64,000 nt of DNA from Flammula alnicola (taxonomy: Eukaryota; Basidiomycota; Agaricomycetes; Agaricales; Strophariaceae): contig JADNRV010000041.1 of NCBI GenBank assembly GCA_015499995.1, positions 62,001 through 126,000 on the forward strand, read 5' to 3'. A model generated the notes under the pieces. It was given only the letters and a program-made list of their open reading frames with translations, searched no databases and had not been told where the DNA came from. This document shows, piece after piece, positions 1 through 10,580 of the stretch. Both the position numbers and the translations under genes were made by a program. Numbering within the stretch: the first letter of the stretch is position 1; every line of letters starts with the position of its first letter.

Positions 1-1511
1 CATGGAAAATGGTACTGGATAAACTCATCGAAAAGTGCGACGATGAGCCAGGAACCACATATGCTGGTGTCGACGGCTCGGTCCCTCTGGGGCCCTGGCA
101 GGCTGCCAACGGCATTGTTATCAAACGGCAGGGTGCACTGGTCTTGGCCAGATGCCACTCTTCCAGGCAAGCTATTAGCACTGATGCTGAGCTTGATGCC
201 ATCTCGGTGGCCATCTCCGCAATGGTAGCTTTCGGAGATGTCACCAAGATAGTTATTTTCACGGATTCGATGCATGCCGCTCATATGTACATTGATCCTT
301 CCCTGCACTCTCATCAGGGCTCATCTCTGATAGTGTGCCCAGACACTTGAACGATGGTTCCAGGGTGGTGGCAACCGTAAAGTCGTTTTTGCAGAGTCTC
401 CTTCCGATATGGAGTGGGACATTCATCAAGAGGCTCACGACCTCCTCCTGGAGTTTCCGGGCATACCTGTTACGCCGAATACTCCTCTATCTGTGGCTTG
501 GCTCAAAAATAGAGCTGACACTGTAGCGTGGGGTGCTTGGTCGACAGAGGTCGACGAGGTTCCCAATTTACTTGGCTCCAGTTTCTTGGAGTTAGAGGAT
601 CTAAAGGGTAATCCTCTCCATCCGACCCCTGTTCGCGGTGGGCCATGGCTTGAAGTGGACGGCTGCAACTCTCAGTTGTTCACCCGCATGTGCTGTGCTA
701 TCACGAATCATGCTCCGATTGGCTCATATTATGAGCGGTTCAAAATCGACGATCCATTGGCTCTCAGTTGCACGTGTGAGGTCTATCCTCAGATGCGCAA
801 TCACATCTTTGAGTGCCCCAAGCACCCGATGCTACCTCACAGGGCCCCACACCTAGTGTGGGGTCTTGAGAAATTTCTGAGCGACAACCCTAGTGCGTTT
901 GCGTTCAACCGGCCTCCAGCCGGAGTCAGATGAGGGACTCTGGATGGGGGGCAATCTCATTTGCGGGCGGCGCTGCGGTCAAAGGACTCACTGCCCGTGA
1001 GTGTTAGCTCGGCGCAGTCGAAGGCTGAGAGGCTGGAGGACCTGGTCGTTCCAGGTTAGGGCGACTCTACCCTTCAGGGTCGAACCGTTCGCTGTGTCAT
1101 TCCGGACCCGGCTTGGTGGACAGCGGCGTGGACTTCGGTCCTTGTTTAGCTATGACCACGTCGATTTTACCACCTAATCAGGGAGGGCCTGGCAGGCTCT
1201 TCTCGCATCTGGGTGACCCCCCTGTCCACCCCTTTTAATCTATATCTACCTTATGCTCGGTAGCATTAACAACGCCACGCGTTTGTATTTCCTGGGCTGC
1301 GAGGCCCGTTATTTGGGTTTCAGGCTGCTGCGCAGTCTCGCCCGCGTCGCGCTCATGCGCGCCGCATGCTCCCCTGTGAGCAACCAATTTCTTTCTTTTG
1401 CCTTGGGTATTGTAGCGTACTCGCTTGTATTAGATAGGGTCCAGACTGTGCTCGTGCACCGGTATATAAATTGTTGATTTAAGGGAAAAAAAAAAAAAAA
1501 AAAAAAAAAAA
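1..1511 (+). mobile_element. LINE-A retrotransposon, 3' part
   Basis: Non-LTR retrotransposon running in from the left edge. It holds the C-terminal part of ORF2, a 3' UTR (about 934-1485) and a poly(A) tail at 1486-1511. The 3' UTR carries blocks shared with the other LINE copies here: GGGACTCTGGATGG just after the stop, the GTGACCCCCC block near 1212, a GTTAACAACGCC-like block near 1268, and a terminal TTGTTGATTT motif. The tail is followed at once by LINE-A sequence in the opposite orientation, so this copy inserted into an older LINE-A. Its 5' end and left TSD lie outside the window. Confidence 0.85.
9..933 (+). pseudogene. LINE-A ORF2 C-terminus (RNase H and zinc-binding tail), frameshifted
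   Basis: End of a LINE ORF2 polyprotein. Residues 19-25 of the first open segment (YAGVDGS) and a later IFTDSMHAA block fit the first and third acidic motifs of an RNase H domain, with TDAELDAI carrying the glutamate between them. The frame breaks near 340-350. The rest (409-933) continues in another frame through the conserved tail that ends CTCEVYP...HIFECPK, a CxC...HxxxC putative zinc site. Intact LINE-A copies elsewhere in the window read straight through the break, so this copy carries a small indel. RNase H in such elements removes the RNA template during target-primed reverse transcription. Confidence 0.85.
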
Positions 1512-1738
1512 TGCGGCCGCCCTCTTCAAGCCACGGCCCGCAGCGAATGGGGGTCGGACAGAGAGGATCACCCTTTAGATCCTCCAACTCCAGGAAATTG
1601 AAGCCAAGTAAATTGGGAACCTCGTCGACCTCTGTCGACCAGGCACCCCGCGCTACAGTGTCGGCTTTGTTTTTCAGCCAGGCAACAGATAGAGTGGTAT
1701 TCGGCGTAACAGGTACACCCGGAAACCCCCCACCATAA
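1512..1738 (-). pseudogene. LINE-A ORF2 fragment, minus strand
   Basis: About 75 codons matching the part of LINE-A ORF2 just downstream of RNase H (motifs FPGVPVTPNT, WSTEVDEVPNLLG, GPWLEEGG). It is cut on the left by the poly(A) tail of the + strand LINE-A copy and fades on the right near 1738. It is best read as the remnant of the older element into which that copy jumped. Because it lies against the A-run, it gives a spurious longer ORF with poly-Phe. Confidence 0.8.
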
Positions 1739-1867
1739 CATATATCCACTGTCGCTTGATAGGACATAATAAGTTCCTATTCAGATTAAGTTGAAGTGGC
1801 AATGTTGGGGGTATAATTGTGTCCTTTGGGATCTGCCTCCAATTGGTCTCTCTGCAAGGAGGGGCCT
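1739..1867. other. Short gap between LINE fragments
   Basis: No gene seen. The stretch about 1843-1869 (TCTCTCTGCAAGGAGGGGCC core) closely matches 10066-10088 inside the SINE-like element at 8819-10611. It may therefore be a scrap of that family. It abuts the reverse transcriptase fragment that follows. Confidence 0.4.
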
Positions 1868-2245
1868 AAATTGCACATTGTGCTCCTTAACACTATTGGT
1901 AAGCTTATCGAGAAAATAATCTCGAATCACATTCAGTTCGATGCAGTTGGCCTAGATATTTTCCATTTTAACCAGATAGGGGGCATCCGCCAGCACTCTA
2001 CTGAGGATGCTGCGCTCTTCCTCATGCATATTGTGTGTGTGAAGTGGGCTAAGGGTTTAAAGACTAGTGTGGTCACCTTTGATCTTGCTCAGTTGTTCCC
2101 TTCACTTAATCATTATGCACTCGTGATTATTTTTCGAAAGCTGGGCTTCCCTCTATTGGTGGTCAAGTTTTTTGCATCTTATCTGGTAGAAAGGAAGACA
2201 CATTATATGTGAAATTCCTTCTTGTTAGATCCTTGACAGGGAGAC
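1868..2245 (+). pseudogene. LINE-B-like reverse transcriptase fragment
   Basis: Fragment of the fingers and palm of a LINE reverse transcriptase. It shows LLNTIGKLIEK, RQHSTEDAALF and TFDLAQLFPSLNH, which is the first catalytic aspartate motif (FDLAQAF-type). It matches the B copies, for example near 20,660-21,010, but carries private changes and a TGA at about 2210 where B copies have TGG. It lacks the YVDD box and both ends of the element, so it is dead. It shares the variant CACATTGTGCTCCT with the minus strand copy ending at 5492, which suggests the same old subfamily. Confidence 0.8.
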
Positions 2246-2327
2246 ATTGTTAAAGGTGGCAAGCACGGGAACATGTGATGCAGCTGTGCACCTTATATGA
2301 GCAACTTGAAGCGAGGGACACAGGAGC

Positions 2328-2673
2328 TTTTTTTGTTTTTTTTTTTTTTTTGTTTTTTTTGTTTTTTTGTTTTTTTGTTTTTTTGTTTTTTGTTTTTTTG
2401 TTTTTTTGTTTTTTTGTTTTTTGTTTTTTTGTTTTTTTGTTTTTTGTTTTTTTGTTTTTTTGTTTTTTTTTTTTTGTTTTTTTGTTTTTTTGTTTTTTGT
2501 TTTTTTGTTTTTTGTTTTTTTGTTTTTTGTTTTTTTGTTTTTTTGTTTTTTTGTTTTTTTGTTTTTTGTTTTTTTGTTTTTTTGTTTTTTTGTTTTTTTG
2601 TTTTTTGTTTTTTTGTTTTTTTTGTTTTTTTTTTTTGTTTTTTTTGTTTTTTTGTTTTTTTGTTTTTTTTTTT
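2328..2673 (-). repeat. Expanded poly(A) tail, (CA7)n microsatellite
   Basis: About 346 bases of T runs, mostly 6-8 long, broken by single G residues. On the minus strand this is an (A)6-8-C array directly after the 3' end of a LINE-B1 copy, so it is a retrotransposon tail that grew into a microsatellite. It yields meaningless Phe- or Lys-rich ORFs. Other LINE tails in the window are pure A and only about 20-36 long. Confidence 0.9.
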
Positions 2674-3189
2674 AAATCACCAATTTTATTCGGGGGCACG
2701 AAAGCAGTCCAGACTCTAACTGATACAAATGAGCAATGGTATTTATGCAGATGAAAAGAAAGAAGTTGTGCTCGATGGCGAGCGCAGCGTGGGTGAGACG
2801 GTGCAGCTGCTTGAAGCCCAGATAGGTAGTCTCGCAACTACAGATTGTCTGTCATTGCAGCGTTGTTAACGCTACCACACAAACAGCAGATAACAGTATT
2901 GGAATGGGAAGAGGGGTCACCCGAAAGCGAAGAGAGCCTGCCAGACTCTCCCCGGTTCAACGGTAAAATTGACGTTGTAATAGCTAAGCAGAGGCTGAAG
3001 CCCCCACCGCCATCCACTGAACTGGGTCCTCCATCTGTGGCGCATGGCACCGGCTCAGAGAGTCGACGCCACCAGCCCTGGGCACTTCCAGAACTTTGCT
3101 GCCGCCAAATAGAAACACATCATGGGTAGTTGAGTAGATTTGACTGCAGCCCACTCTGCGATCAGGATTGCCCTCCTCCCAGAGTCCCT

Positions 3190-5490
3190 CCTCTGACTCC
3201 AGCAGGGTGCCAGGAGAAGGAGAACACTGTAGGGTGCTCCAACAGATAAGTCACCAGCTCCGAAACAAGTTTCAGCTTCTGGCGAGTCCAAGGCTATTTC
3301 TTGCACTTGAATATATGATCACAGGTCTGGGGATAAACCCCACACTGACAACCGAGAGCCCTAGAATCATCAATTTTGAACTGCTCCTAGTATGAGCTGA
3401 TAGGAGCATGATTAGTGATTAGACGGCACATGTGAGCAAAGAGCGCAGAGCTCTGATTGCCAGATTCAAGCCAAGGCCCCCCGCGAGTGGGAGTAGGCTG
3501 GACAGGGTCCCTGTTTAACCTGTCAAGACTCATAAAAGCAGAGCCCAAGAGATGAGGCTGATCAGAAACTCTTTGTTTCCAATCTGCGTGCGCCGATTTG
3601 TCCACGAGATCGTGGACATACTGGAGAGAGAGTTTGGTGGTAGGAATGACGGCAATGCCACGCATACCAGCAACGAGATCGTGTGCTTCATTCTGAATGT
3701 CCCATTTCATATCGGAGGGAGATTCGATAAAAGTAACCTTGTGATCTGGCGAGCGCCTAAACCAAGGTTCAAGTATATGACACACCATCAGTGACTGAGA
3801 CTAAAAGGAGTGCAGAGAGGGATCCACTGAGAGGCGAGCGGCATGCATCGCATCAGTGAAAATAGTAACACGCTTAACATCCCCAAAGCCAACGGCATTG
3901 GAGATGGCCATGCGAATCGCAAAGAGCTCTGTGTCCATGGACGAGGCCCTCCTAGCAGCATGACACCCAGAATACACCTGTGCGCCCTGCCGTTTGATAA
4001 CAACACCAGTTGCAGCTTGCCACCCCGGAGGGCAGGAGCCGTCAACACCAGCATATGCAGCATCCGGATCATCCTCGAGAGACTCGAGAGACGCATCCAA
4101 GATTAGCTTCCAAGCTGCTTCAGGATCTTCGGACCTGCTAAAGTGTGGCTCGGCAAGCCGCTTGAATCGATTGGCATAGTGATCAAGGATTCGATAACCC
4201 GGATGAGCCTCAGGAGCAAAAGGCTCCATAGACTCAACAGGGACACTGGAATAATTTACATTATCCATAAGAGCACCCATCACCTTACGGCGATGGGCGG
4301 CAGGCATATGTTCAACCGACATGGGATGGAGGGTTGCACACTTAAGTGATGATCCGGCCATGAATGACCAGATTGGGTGAGTGTCTGAAAGAGTGGCGAT
4401 GTGCACCGTCAAATGATCGCGCAATCTCTCGAAAAGTATAGAGATGGATAGGAGGCCCACCAGGGCCTCCACCCCTCCTGAAGGTGAAGTATGGAATGCA
4501 CCTGTAATCTAGAGAGCAGCCTTACACTGAACCTGCATAAGCTGTTTGATGAGGCCCTTGTTCCAGGCGCCCTTGAAGAACCACATGCGATACCCATAAG
4601 TGAATATAGGAATAATGCATGTGCGATAAAGAAGGCGCTTCTGCATAGGCAGGAGCCCCTGAGTGGATGACCCAAGCATCTGCATCGATACAACCGATGT
4701 GAAACCCTTGATGGAGTAATATCAAACATGCTCATTGAAAGTGAGCTTGCGATCGAAATAAAAGCCCAAGTACCACCAAAATGGCTTGGGCTTGAGATAA
4801 TTAGCACGATCTCCAGTGTAAGGTGCATACCTGAGATCGATGCTAGGATTATAATAAGCATGACATCTGTCAAAATGATAGATCTCAGACTTGTCGTGCT
4901 CGAGCGCCAAAGCAAATGCAAGATAACAACATATGCCTTTTTAAGCATTGCAATATTATGATCCAGCCACTCATCCTGCATGATGAGTGTACCATCATCA
5001 ACATAGGAGAGGAGGTCGACCCTCAACCAAGGTCGAGGCACTGCTTCTCGAACAGGCGCATAATAGGTGCCAAGTAAATAGCTGACAAGACAGGGGACAA
5101 GGCCGATTTCTGGCCCACCCCCACGTCTGCCTGCAATGGGTCCAATAAAAAAAAGTTCCACACATAGCGTGTCTTCCTCTCTACCAGATAAGATGTGAAA
5201 AACTTGACGACCAGGAGAGGGAAGCCAAGTTTCCAAAGAATGATCACAAGCACATCGTGATTAAGTGAAGGGAAAAACTGAGCGAGATTGAATGCAACCA
5301 CACTAGTCTTCAAACCCTTAGCCCACCCTGCATGCACAATGTGCATGAGGAAGAGCCCTGCATCCTCAGTGGAGTGCTGGTGAACGCCCCTGACCTGATT
5401 AGGATGGAAAATGTCCAGACCAATGGCGTCGAACTGGATGTGATTCGAGATCATTTTCTCGACGAGCTTGCCAATGGTATTCAGGAGCAC
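3190..5490 (-). pseudogene. LINE-B ORF2 fragment (RT, RNase H, zinc tail), broken
   Basis: Read on the minus strand. Reverse transcriptase runs from 5490 to about 4410, with FNLAQFFPSLNHD and LLSYVDDGTLI, the YVDD catalytic box. RNase H lies around 4060-3830 (YAGVDGSCPPGW, IFTDAMHAA). The C-terminal conserved region lies at 3788-3387. The frame changes several times: there are breaks near 5235, 4910-4720, 4470, 3795 and 3390. The N-terminal endonuclease and start of RT are missing because of 5' truncation. Confidence 0.85.
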
Positions 5491-5521
5491 AATGTGTTAA
5501 AACTGCCTGCACATGTCTCCA

Positions 5522-5563
5522 AGTTATCTTATCTTATCTTATCTTATCTGTTATCTTATCTCT
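5522..5563 (+). repeat. (TTATC)n simple repeat
   Basis: Seven to eight imperfect units of TTATC or TTATCT between two LINE fragments. No coding function is apparent. Confidence 0.8.
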
Positions 5564-5625
5564 TATCTGCACTTCCTCCTTTTCACTTGTTGTGCATTTG
5601 TAGATTAGATTCTTATCAAGTTCTA

Positions 5626-5680
5626 GATCATCTCTAGATGATCTCCAGATCATTTCTAGATGATCTCCAGATCATTTCTA

Positions 5681-5685
<5 letters not shown>
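5626..5685 (+). repeat. 22-bp tandem repeat, about 2.7 units
   Basis: Units of AGATCATYTCTAGATGATCTCC. Each unit is nearly self-complementary (AGATCATC against GATGATCT), so the array could fold into cruciforms. A LINE-B2 tail begins directly at its right end (5686). Confidence 0.75.
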
Positions 5686-5718
<33 letters not shown>

Positions 5719-7181
5719 ACAATTTTATACCGGTGCACGAAAGCAGTCCGGTCTCTAACTAATACAAACGGAGGCGGTAAACTACGCGTGCAAAAGAAAG
5801 AAGTTGGCTCGACGGCGAGCATGCGACGCGCGCGAGCGCGGCGCGGGTGAGACGGCGGAGCCGCCTGAAACCCAGATAGGTAGTCTCGCAACTACAGATT
5901 GTCCGTCGTTGCGGCGTTGTTAATGCTACCGCACGAATGGCAGATAGGAATATTGGGATGGACAGGGGGGTCATCCAGATGTGAGAAGAGCCTGCCAGGC
6001 CCTCCCCGATTCACCGGTAAAATCAACGTGGTCATAGCTAAGCAGGGGCCTAAGCCCCCACCGCCGTCAACCAGGTCGGGTCCTCTGCAAGTGATGCACG
6101 AAGCCAACTCAGGGAGTCGACCCCGCCAGGACTGGAACGACCAGCCCTCTCGCCTCTCGCGAAGTCCGCCATCACTGTGACGCAATGCAGAAACACCTGT
6201 GGGCAACAGGCCGCTTTGACCGCGGCGCCGCTCGCACCCAGAATCGCCCCCGCCCAGAGTCCCTCATCCGACTCCAGCAGGGTGCCGGGAGAAGGAGAAC
6301 GCCGTAGGGTGCTCCAACAGATAAGTCGCCATCTCCGAAACGAGTTTCGGCTTCCGGCGAGTCCAAGGCTGTTTCTTGCACTTGAAAATATGATCGCGAG
6401 TCTGAGGATAAACCCCACACTCACAACCGAGGGCCCTAGGGTCATCGATTTTGAACCGCTCGTAGTACAAGCCGATCGGAGCATGATTCGTAATTAAACG
6501 GCACATGCGGGCAAAGAGCGAGACGCTCTGACTGCCAGCTTCAAGCCAAGGTCCCCCGCGAGTGGGACTAGGCTGGACAGGGTCCCCGTTCAACCCTTGC
6601 AGCTCCATAAAGTTGGAGCCAAGCAGAAAAGGCTGATCAGAAACTCTTTGTTTCCAATCTGCGCGTGCCGATTTGTCCACGAAATCGCGGACATACTGGA
6701 GAGAGAGTTTGGTGGTAGGAACGACGGCGACGCCGCGCATACCAGCAACGAGATCATGTGCTTCGTTTTGAATATCCCATTCCATATCGGAGGGAGACTC
6801 GATAAAAGTAACCTTGTGGTCAGGCGAGCGCCTGAACCACGGCCCAAGTATGCGACACACCATCAGCGACTGAGACTGAAAGGAGTGCGGAGAGGGATCC
6901 ACTGAGAGGCGCGCGGCATGCATCGCATCAGTGAAAATAGTAACGCGTTTGACATCCCCAAAGCCAACGGCATTGGAAATGGCGACGCGAATAGCAAAGA
7001 GCTCTGCATCCGTAGACGAGGCCCTCCCGGCAGCATGACATCCAGAATAAACCTGTGTGCCCTGCCGTTTGATAACGACGCCAGTGGCGGCTTGCCACCC
7101 CGGAGGGCAGGAGCCGTCGACACCAGCGTACGCAGCGTCTGGATCGTCCTCGAGAGACTCGAGAGACGCATCCAGGATAAG
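5686..7181 (-). mobile_element. LINE-B2, 5'-truncated
   Basis: The T run at 5686-5712 is the poly(A) tail. It is followed by the conserved terminus, the 3' UTR and the ORF2 C-terminus. The 3' UTR carries the B2 signature (GTGATGGCGGACTTCGCGAG on the element strand near 6150), shared with the copy at 16871-18220. The 5' end is truncated at about 7181, within the segment just before RNase H. Right of it lies Copia sequence and left of it the tandem repeat, so no TSD is seen. Confidence 0.88.
6264..7181 (-). pseudogene. LINE-B2 ORF2 C-terminal fragment, frame open
   Basis: About 305 codons open without interruption to the natural stop. The order is LILDASLESLEDD, then RNase H (YAGVDGSCPPGW, STDAELFAIRVA, IFTDAMHAA), then the linker FIESPSDMEWDIQNEAHDL, then the zinc-like tail CECGVYPQTRDHIFKCKK, ending HPAGVG. 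No endonuclease or reverse transcriptase is present, so it cannot act alone. The only upstream ATG lies in the flanking Copia sequence. Confidence 0.85.
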
Positions 7182-7189
7182 CACCGCGC

Positions 7190-7435
7190 GTTTGGGGCTG
7201 CACTGCATATGTCTACATTCAAAGGGACAAACGCAAGTCGCTTCAGCCACACATGGAGAAATGCATCTTTGTTGGTTACCCTACTGGTTACAAGGGTTGG
7301 CAGTTCTACAATCCAGCCACAAAGAAGTTTGTTATTTCTGAACGTGCTGTGTTTGATGAGCGTCACTTCCCTGGCATTGCTGGCTCTGGCCCACTCGCCA
7401 AAAATGCTCTTATGCCAATTGGCACACCTTTGGAA

Positions 7436-7437
<2 letters not shown>
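7190..7437 (+). pseudogene. Ty1/Copia polyprotein, integrase C-terminal segment
   Basis: Reads VWGCTAYVYIQRDKR, then HMEKCIFVGYPTGYKGW, FYNPATKKFVISERAV and FDERHFPG, the block that follows the integrase core in Copia polyproteins. The frame is open to the LINE-A insertion at 7438 and resumes after it at 8631. This is the first of four pieces of one Copia gene (7190-7437, 8631-8818, 10628-10818, 12929-13047) split by three nested insertions. The LINE-B2 copy truncates it on the left. Confidence 0.9.
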
Positions 7438-7479
<42 letters not shown>

Positions 7480-8616
7480 ACAGTTTATATTCCGAAACTC
7501 GAACGCAGCTCGGACTCTAACTAATACAAATGAGTACGCTACAATACCCAATGCAAAAGAAAGAAATTGGTCGCTTGCAGGGGAGCGTGCGGCGCGGGCG
7601 AGACTGCGCAGCAGCCTGAAACCCAAATGACGGACCTCGCAGCCCAGGAAATACAAATGCGCGGCGTTGTTAACGCTACCGAACATAAGGTAAATATGGA
7701 TTAAAAGGGTGGACAGGGGGGTCACCCAGATGAAGTCGGAGCTTGCCCGGCTCTCCCCACTTCATTGGCAAACTCGACGTTGTCGTTACACCATGGCGGG
7801 TCCTCCAAATGATGCGTGCAATAGACTCAAAGAGTCACAAGCGAAGCCATGCAACGAACACGGCTGCGGCCCTCGCGGGATTTATCGCTCATAATGGAAA
7901 CACCTGCGGGCACTAGGTCTTGGGCCAAGGCCCCGACGACACCTAGGATCACCCGACATCCAGAGTCCCTCATCCGACTCCGGCTGGAGGCCGGTTGAAA
8001 GCAAACGCCGTAACGTTGTCAGTCAAAAATTTCTCAAGACCCCACACTAGGTGCGGGGCCCTGTGAGGTAGCATCGGGAGCTTCGGGCACCCAAAGATAT
8101 GATCGCGCGTCTGAGGATAAACCCCACACGTACAACCGAGAGCCAATGGATCGTCAATTTTGAACCGCTCGTAATACGAGCCGATCGGAGCATGATTCGT
8201 GATAGCACGGCACATGCGGGCGAACAACTGAGAGTTGCGGCCGCCCACTTCAAGCCACGGCCCGCCGCGAACGGGGGTCGGACGGAGAGGATTACCCTTT
8301 AGATCCTCTAACTCCAGAAAGTTGGAGCCAAGTAAATTGGGAACCTCGTCGACCTCTGTCGACCAGGCATCCCGCGCTACAGTGTCGGCTTTATTCTTAA
8401 GCCAAGCGATAGATAAAGGGGTATTCGGTGTAACAGGCACACCGGGAAACCCCAGGACGAGGTCGTGAGCCTCTTGATGAATGTTCCACTCCATATCGGA
8501 GGGAGACTCTGCAAAAACGACTTTACGGTTACCACCACCCTGGAACCATCGTTCGAGTGTCCGACACACTACCAGAGAGGAGCCCTGATGAGAATGCGGG
8601 GAAGGATCAACGGCCA
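7438..8616 (-). mobile_element. LINE-A, 5'-truncated, 14-bp TSD
   Basis: A T run of 36 (7438-7473) is the tail, followed by the A-type 3' UTR and the ORF2 end. The TSD ACACCTTTGGAACC is found at 7424-7437 and 8617-8630. It splits the Copia gene between GTPLEP and EPAPFVLEL, and the Copia reading frame is restored when the insert is removed. The 5' truncation falls in the segment after RNase H (VDPSPHSHQG). Confidence 0.95.
7970..8616 (-). pseudogene. LINE-A ORF2 C-terminal fragment, open
   Basis: About 215 uninterrupted codons of the ORF2 tail after RNase H. It includes RTLERWFQGGGNRKVVF, ESPSDMEWNIHQEAHDL, WSTEVDEVPNLLGSNF and CTCGVYPQTRDHIFGCPK, and ends PPAGVG. It is a good reference for the undamaged LINE-A C-terminus. 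It lacks every catalytic domain. Confidence 0.85.
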
Positions 8617-8630
8617 ACACCTTTGGAACC

Positions 8631-8818
8631 GGAGCCTGCTCCTTTTGTGCTGGAACTCGGGGGGGATGATGATGATGATAATTTAATTCCTCCTGCGCAA
8701 ATTCTGCAGCCTGCCGGTATTCCTGCTCCACCCGCACCTCCTAACGCACCTGATGCTCCTCCTGAGCCGCCCGTTGTACCGCCTATTCTAGAACCGCCTC
8801 CTGCACCTGCACCTCGCA
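8631..8818 (+). pseudogene. Copia polyprotein, proline-rich linker segment
   Basis: Continues the Copia frame after the LINE-A insertion: EPAPFVLELGGDDDDD, then a proline- and alanine-rich stretch. It is interrupted at 8819 by the SINE-like element and resumes at 10628. Such acidic and proline-rich linkers separate integrase from reverse transcriptase in Copia proteins. Confidence 0.85.
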
Positions 8819-8911
8819 GGGGCGTGGTGGCTTAGCGGTTACTGCGTTGCCCTTAAGGGTGGCTGTGTACCATCCGAGACGTTGGGGGTTCGATTCCCCC
8901 AGATTCACATA
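8819..8911 (+). promoter_or_regulatory. tRNA-like head with pol III A box (8828-8838) and B box (8887-8897)
   Basis: TGGCTTAGCGG fits the A box consensus TRGYNNARNNG, and GGTTCGATTCC fits the B box GGTTCRANNCC exactly. The B box sits in a perfect 5-bp T stem (GGGGG / CCCCC). The 59-base A-to-B spacing is longer than in most tRNAs and suggests a class II (Leu- or Ser-type) ancestor. A loop CTTAAGG would give a UAA (Leu) anticodon, but the acceptor stem does not pair, so the parent tRNA is tentative. Confidence 0.7.
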
Positions 8912-10097
8912 CGATAATTGTGGTCCGTGGGACTGTTCTGCGGGTTGCTGATGTAAGTCGCGCTCCATGTTGGGTTCGCTGTTGGCTGCTCGTTGGGCGG
9001 GACCCTCGGCAATCCACTGTAGTCCCATTTAGGGCTTGTGGCGCCGCCTTGTAGGACCCTTTGTGTAAATCGTCTACCATGTTGTGGGCGTGTCGGGGGC
9101 TGCAGGCCGTTCCGTGCCTTAGGGCGCAAGGGCGCGATGCCGCTACAGGGGACGGGCACAATGACCACCTCGCAGGCCTACGTCGGGGGCTGGGAGTGTC
9201 CGGGGTCCAACCAATTCCGCGGAATGTTGACGTAAGTCGACCGATGCAAAGCCGTATGACCGATGTAAGCCGACCCTGGCCCTCGGGCAAAGCCGCTACG
9301 GTTCTGTAAATCGACCCTGGCTGAGGCTCGCTGTCGGCCTGTGGGAACCCCGCAAGGGGCCGAAAGGATAGGACACGATAAGATTGGGGGAATCGGGCGA
9401 AAACCATCCGACTATGGGGAGTTCCGGGGTGATTCCCGGATCAATGATCCAGCCCGGGTTTCAACAACCTGGGGCAGTGACAGGATACCCAACACGGCAA
9501 GTAGATGTGGGTGCCGTCGTTAGTCGTCTGAAACGTACTCCCGGCTTCACGGCTGGGTAGAGTTTCACGGCAAGACAGTGACTCCGGACAGGATTGGGGA
9601 TCCGCGCCCATCTGGGCTTAAGCGAACCACCTGCCGGGGGACGGGAAGTTCGGCCTGGGAGTAACACCCCTAGGATTCACCGGATGGGCCGTGGCATGGT
9701 CGGGGCAGTCCCCTTACCTTGGCCCGAGAGATCAAATCCACTGTCGGTTCACACGGGCATAATAGACTCCTGTGGGCTTAAGTTGTAGCCGGGGTGTTGG
9801 TGGGCTTACGTCGGCATGCCGACTGATGGATTGGGGACGGAATATATCGAACTCGAAAATGAACAGACCTAATAGGAAGGCGGGAAGAATGGCCGGTGCA
9901 GCCGACCTCCCCTGCCGTGTAAGCCGGAGGTGACTAGTATTCGCAGCACCTACTAGGCAGGTCCCCAAAGTGGGGCCGTTGATGGACCCCGAGTTCCAAT
10001 TCGTCCGATGGTTGAGTAGGTGGGGTAATAACTCCCTACCGAAATCCCGAAGTAGCCCGCCAATAGGCCTCTCCGCAAGGAGGGGCCTAAACTTCGG

Positions 10098-10580
10098 ACT
10101 ACTCGTGATGTGTTTCCATCTGGCGGCGGCGAAGTTCCGCAAGTGCCTAGGGCCCTGGTCGTCCCAGGGCCGGTGGCGTTGACTCTCTGAGCCGGTGTCA
10201 TGCGCCGTCGATGGAGGACCCAGTTCAGTGGACGGCGGTGGGGGCTTCGGCTCCTGCTTAGCTATTACAACGTAAATTTTACCGTTGAACCGGGGAGAGT
10301 CTGGCAGGCTCTCTTCACTTTCGGGTGACCCCCCTTCCCATCCCAACACTCCTATCTGCCGTTCGGGCGGTAGCGTTAACAACGCCGCAACGACGGACAA
10401 TCTGTAGTTGCGAGACTACCTATCTGGGTTTCAGGCGGCTCCGCCGTCTCACCTGCGCCGCGCTCGCGCGCGTCGCATGCTCGCCGTCGAGCCAACTTCT
10501 TTCTTTTGCACGCGTAGTTTACCGCCTCCGTTTGTATTAGTTAGAGACTGGACTGCTTTCGTGCACCGGTATAAAATTGT

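Larger units (their letters stand above)
2328..5492 (-). mobile_element. LINE-B1, 5'-truncated, heavily mutated
   Basis: Minus strand LINE. Its 3' end is at 2674 after the expanded tail. The 3' UTR (about 2674-3190) has the B1 signature GTGATGTGTTTC and the GTGACCCC block. The coding part extends leftwards in the element's own sense up to the reverse transcriptase at 5490. Identity to the other B1 copies is visibly lower and several frames are broken, so this is an old insertion. No clear TSD was found around 2310-2327 and 5493-5510. Confidence 0.85.

Noticed and set aside
2250..2837. Poly-Phe and poly-Lys ORFs
   Set aside because: They are translations of the expanded LINE poly(A) tail.
5522..5563. 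TTATC array as a telomere or centromere signal
   Set aside because: Only seven to eight units between LINE fragments; an ordinary microsatellite.
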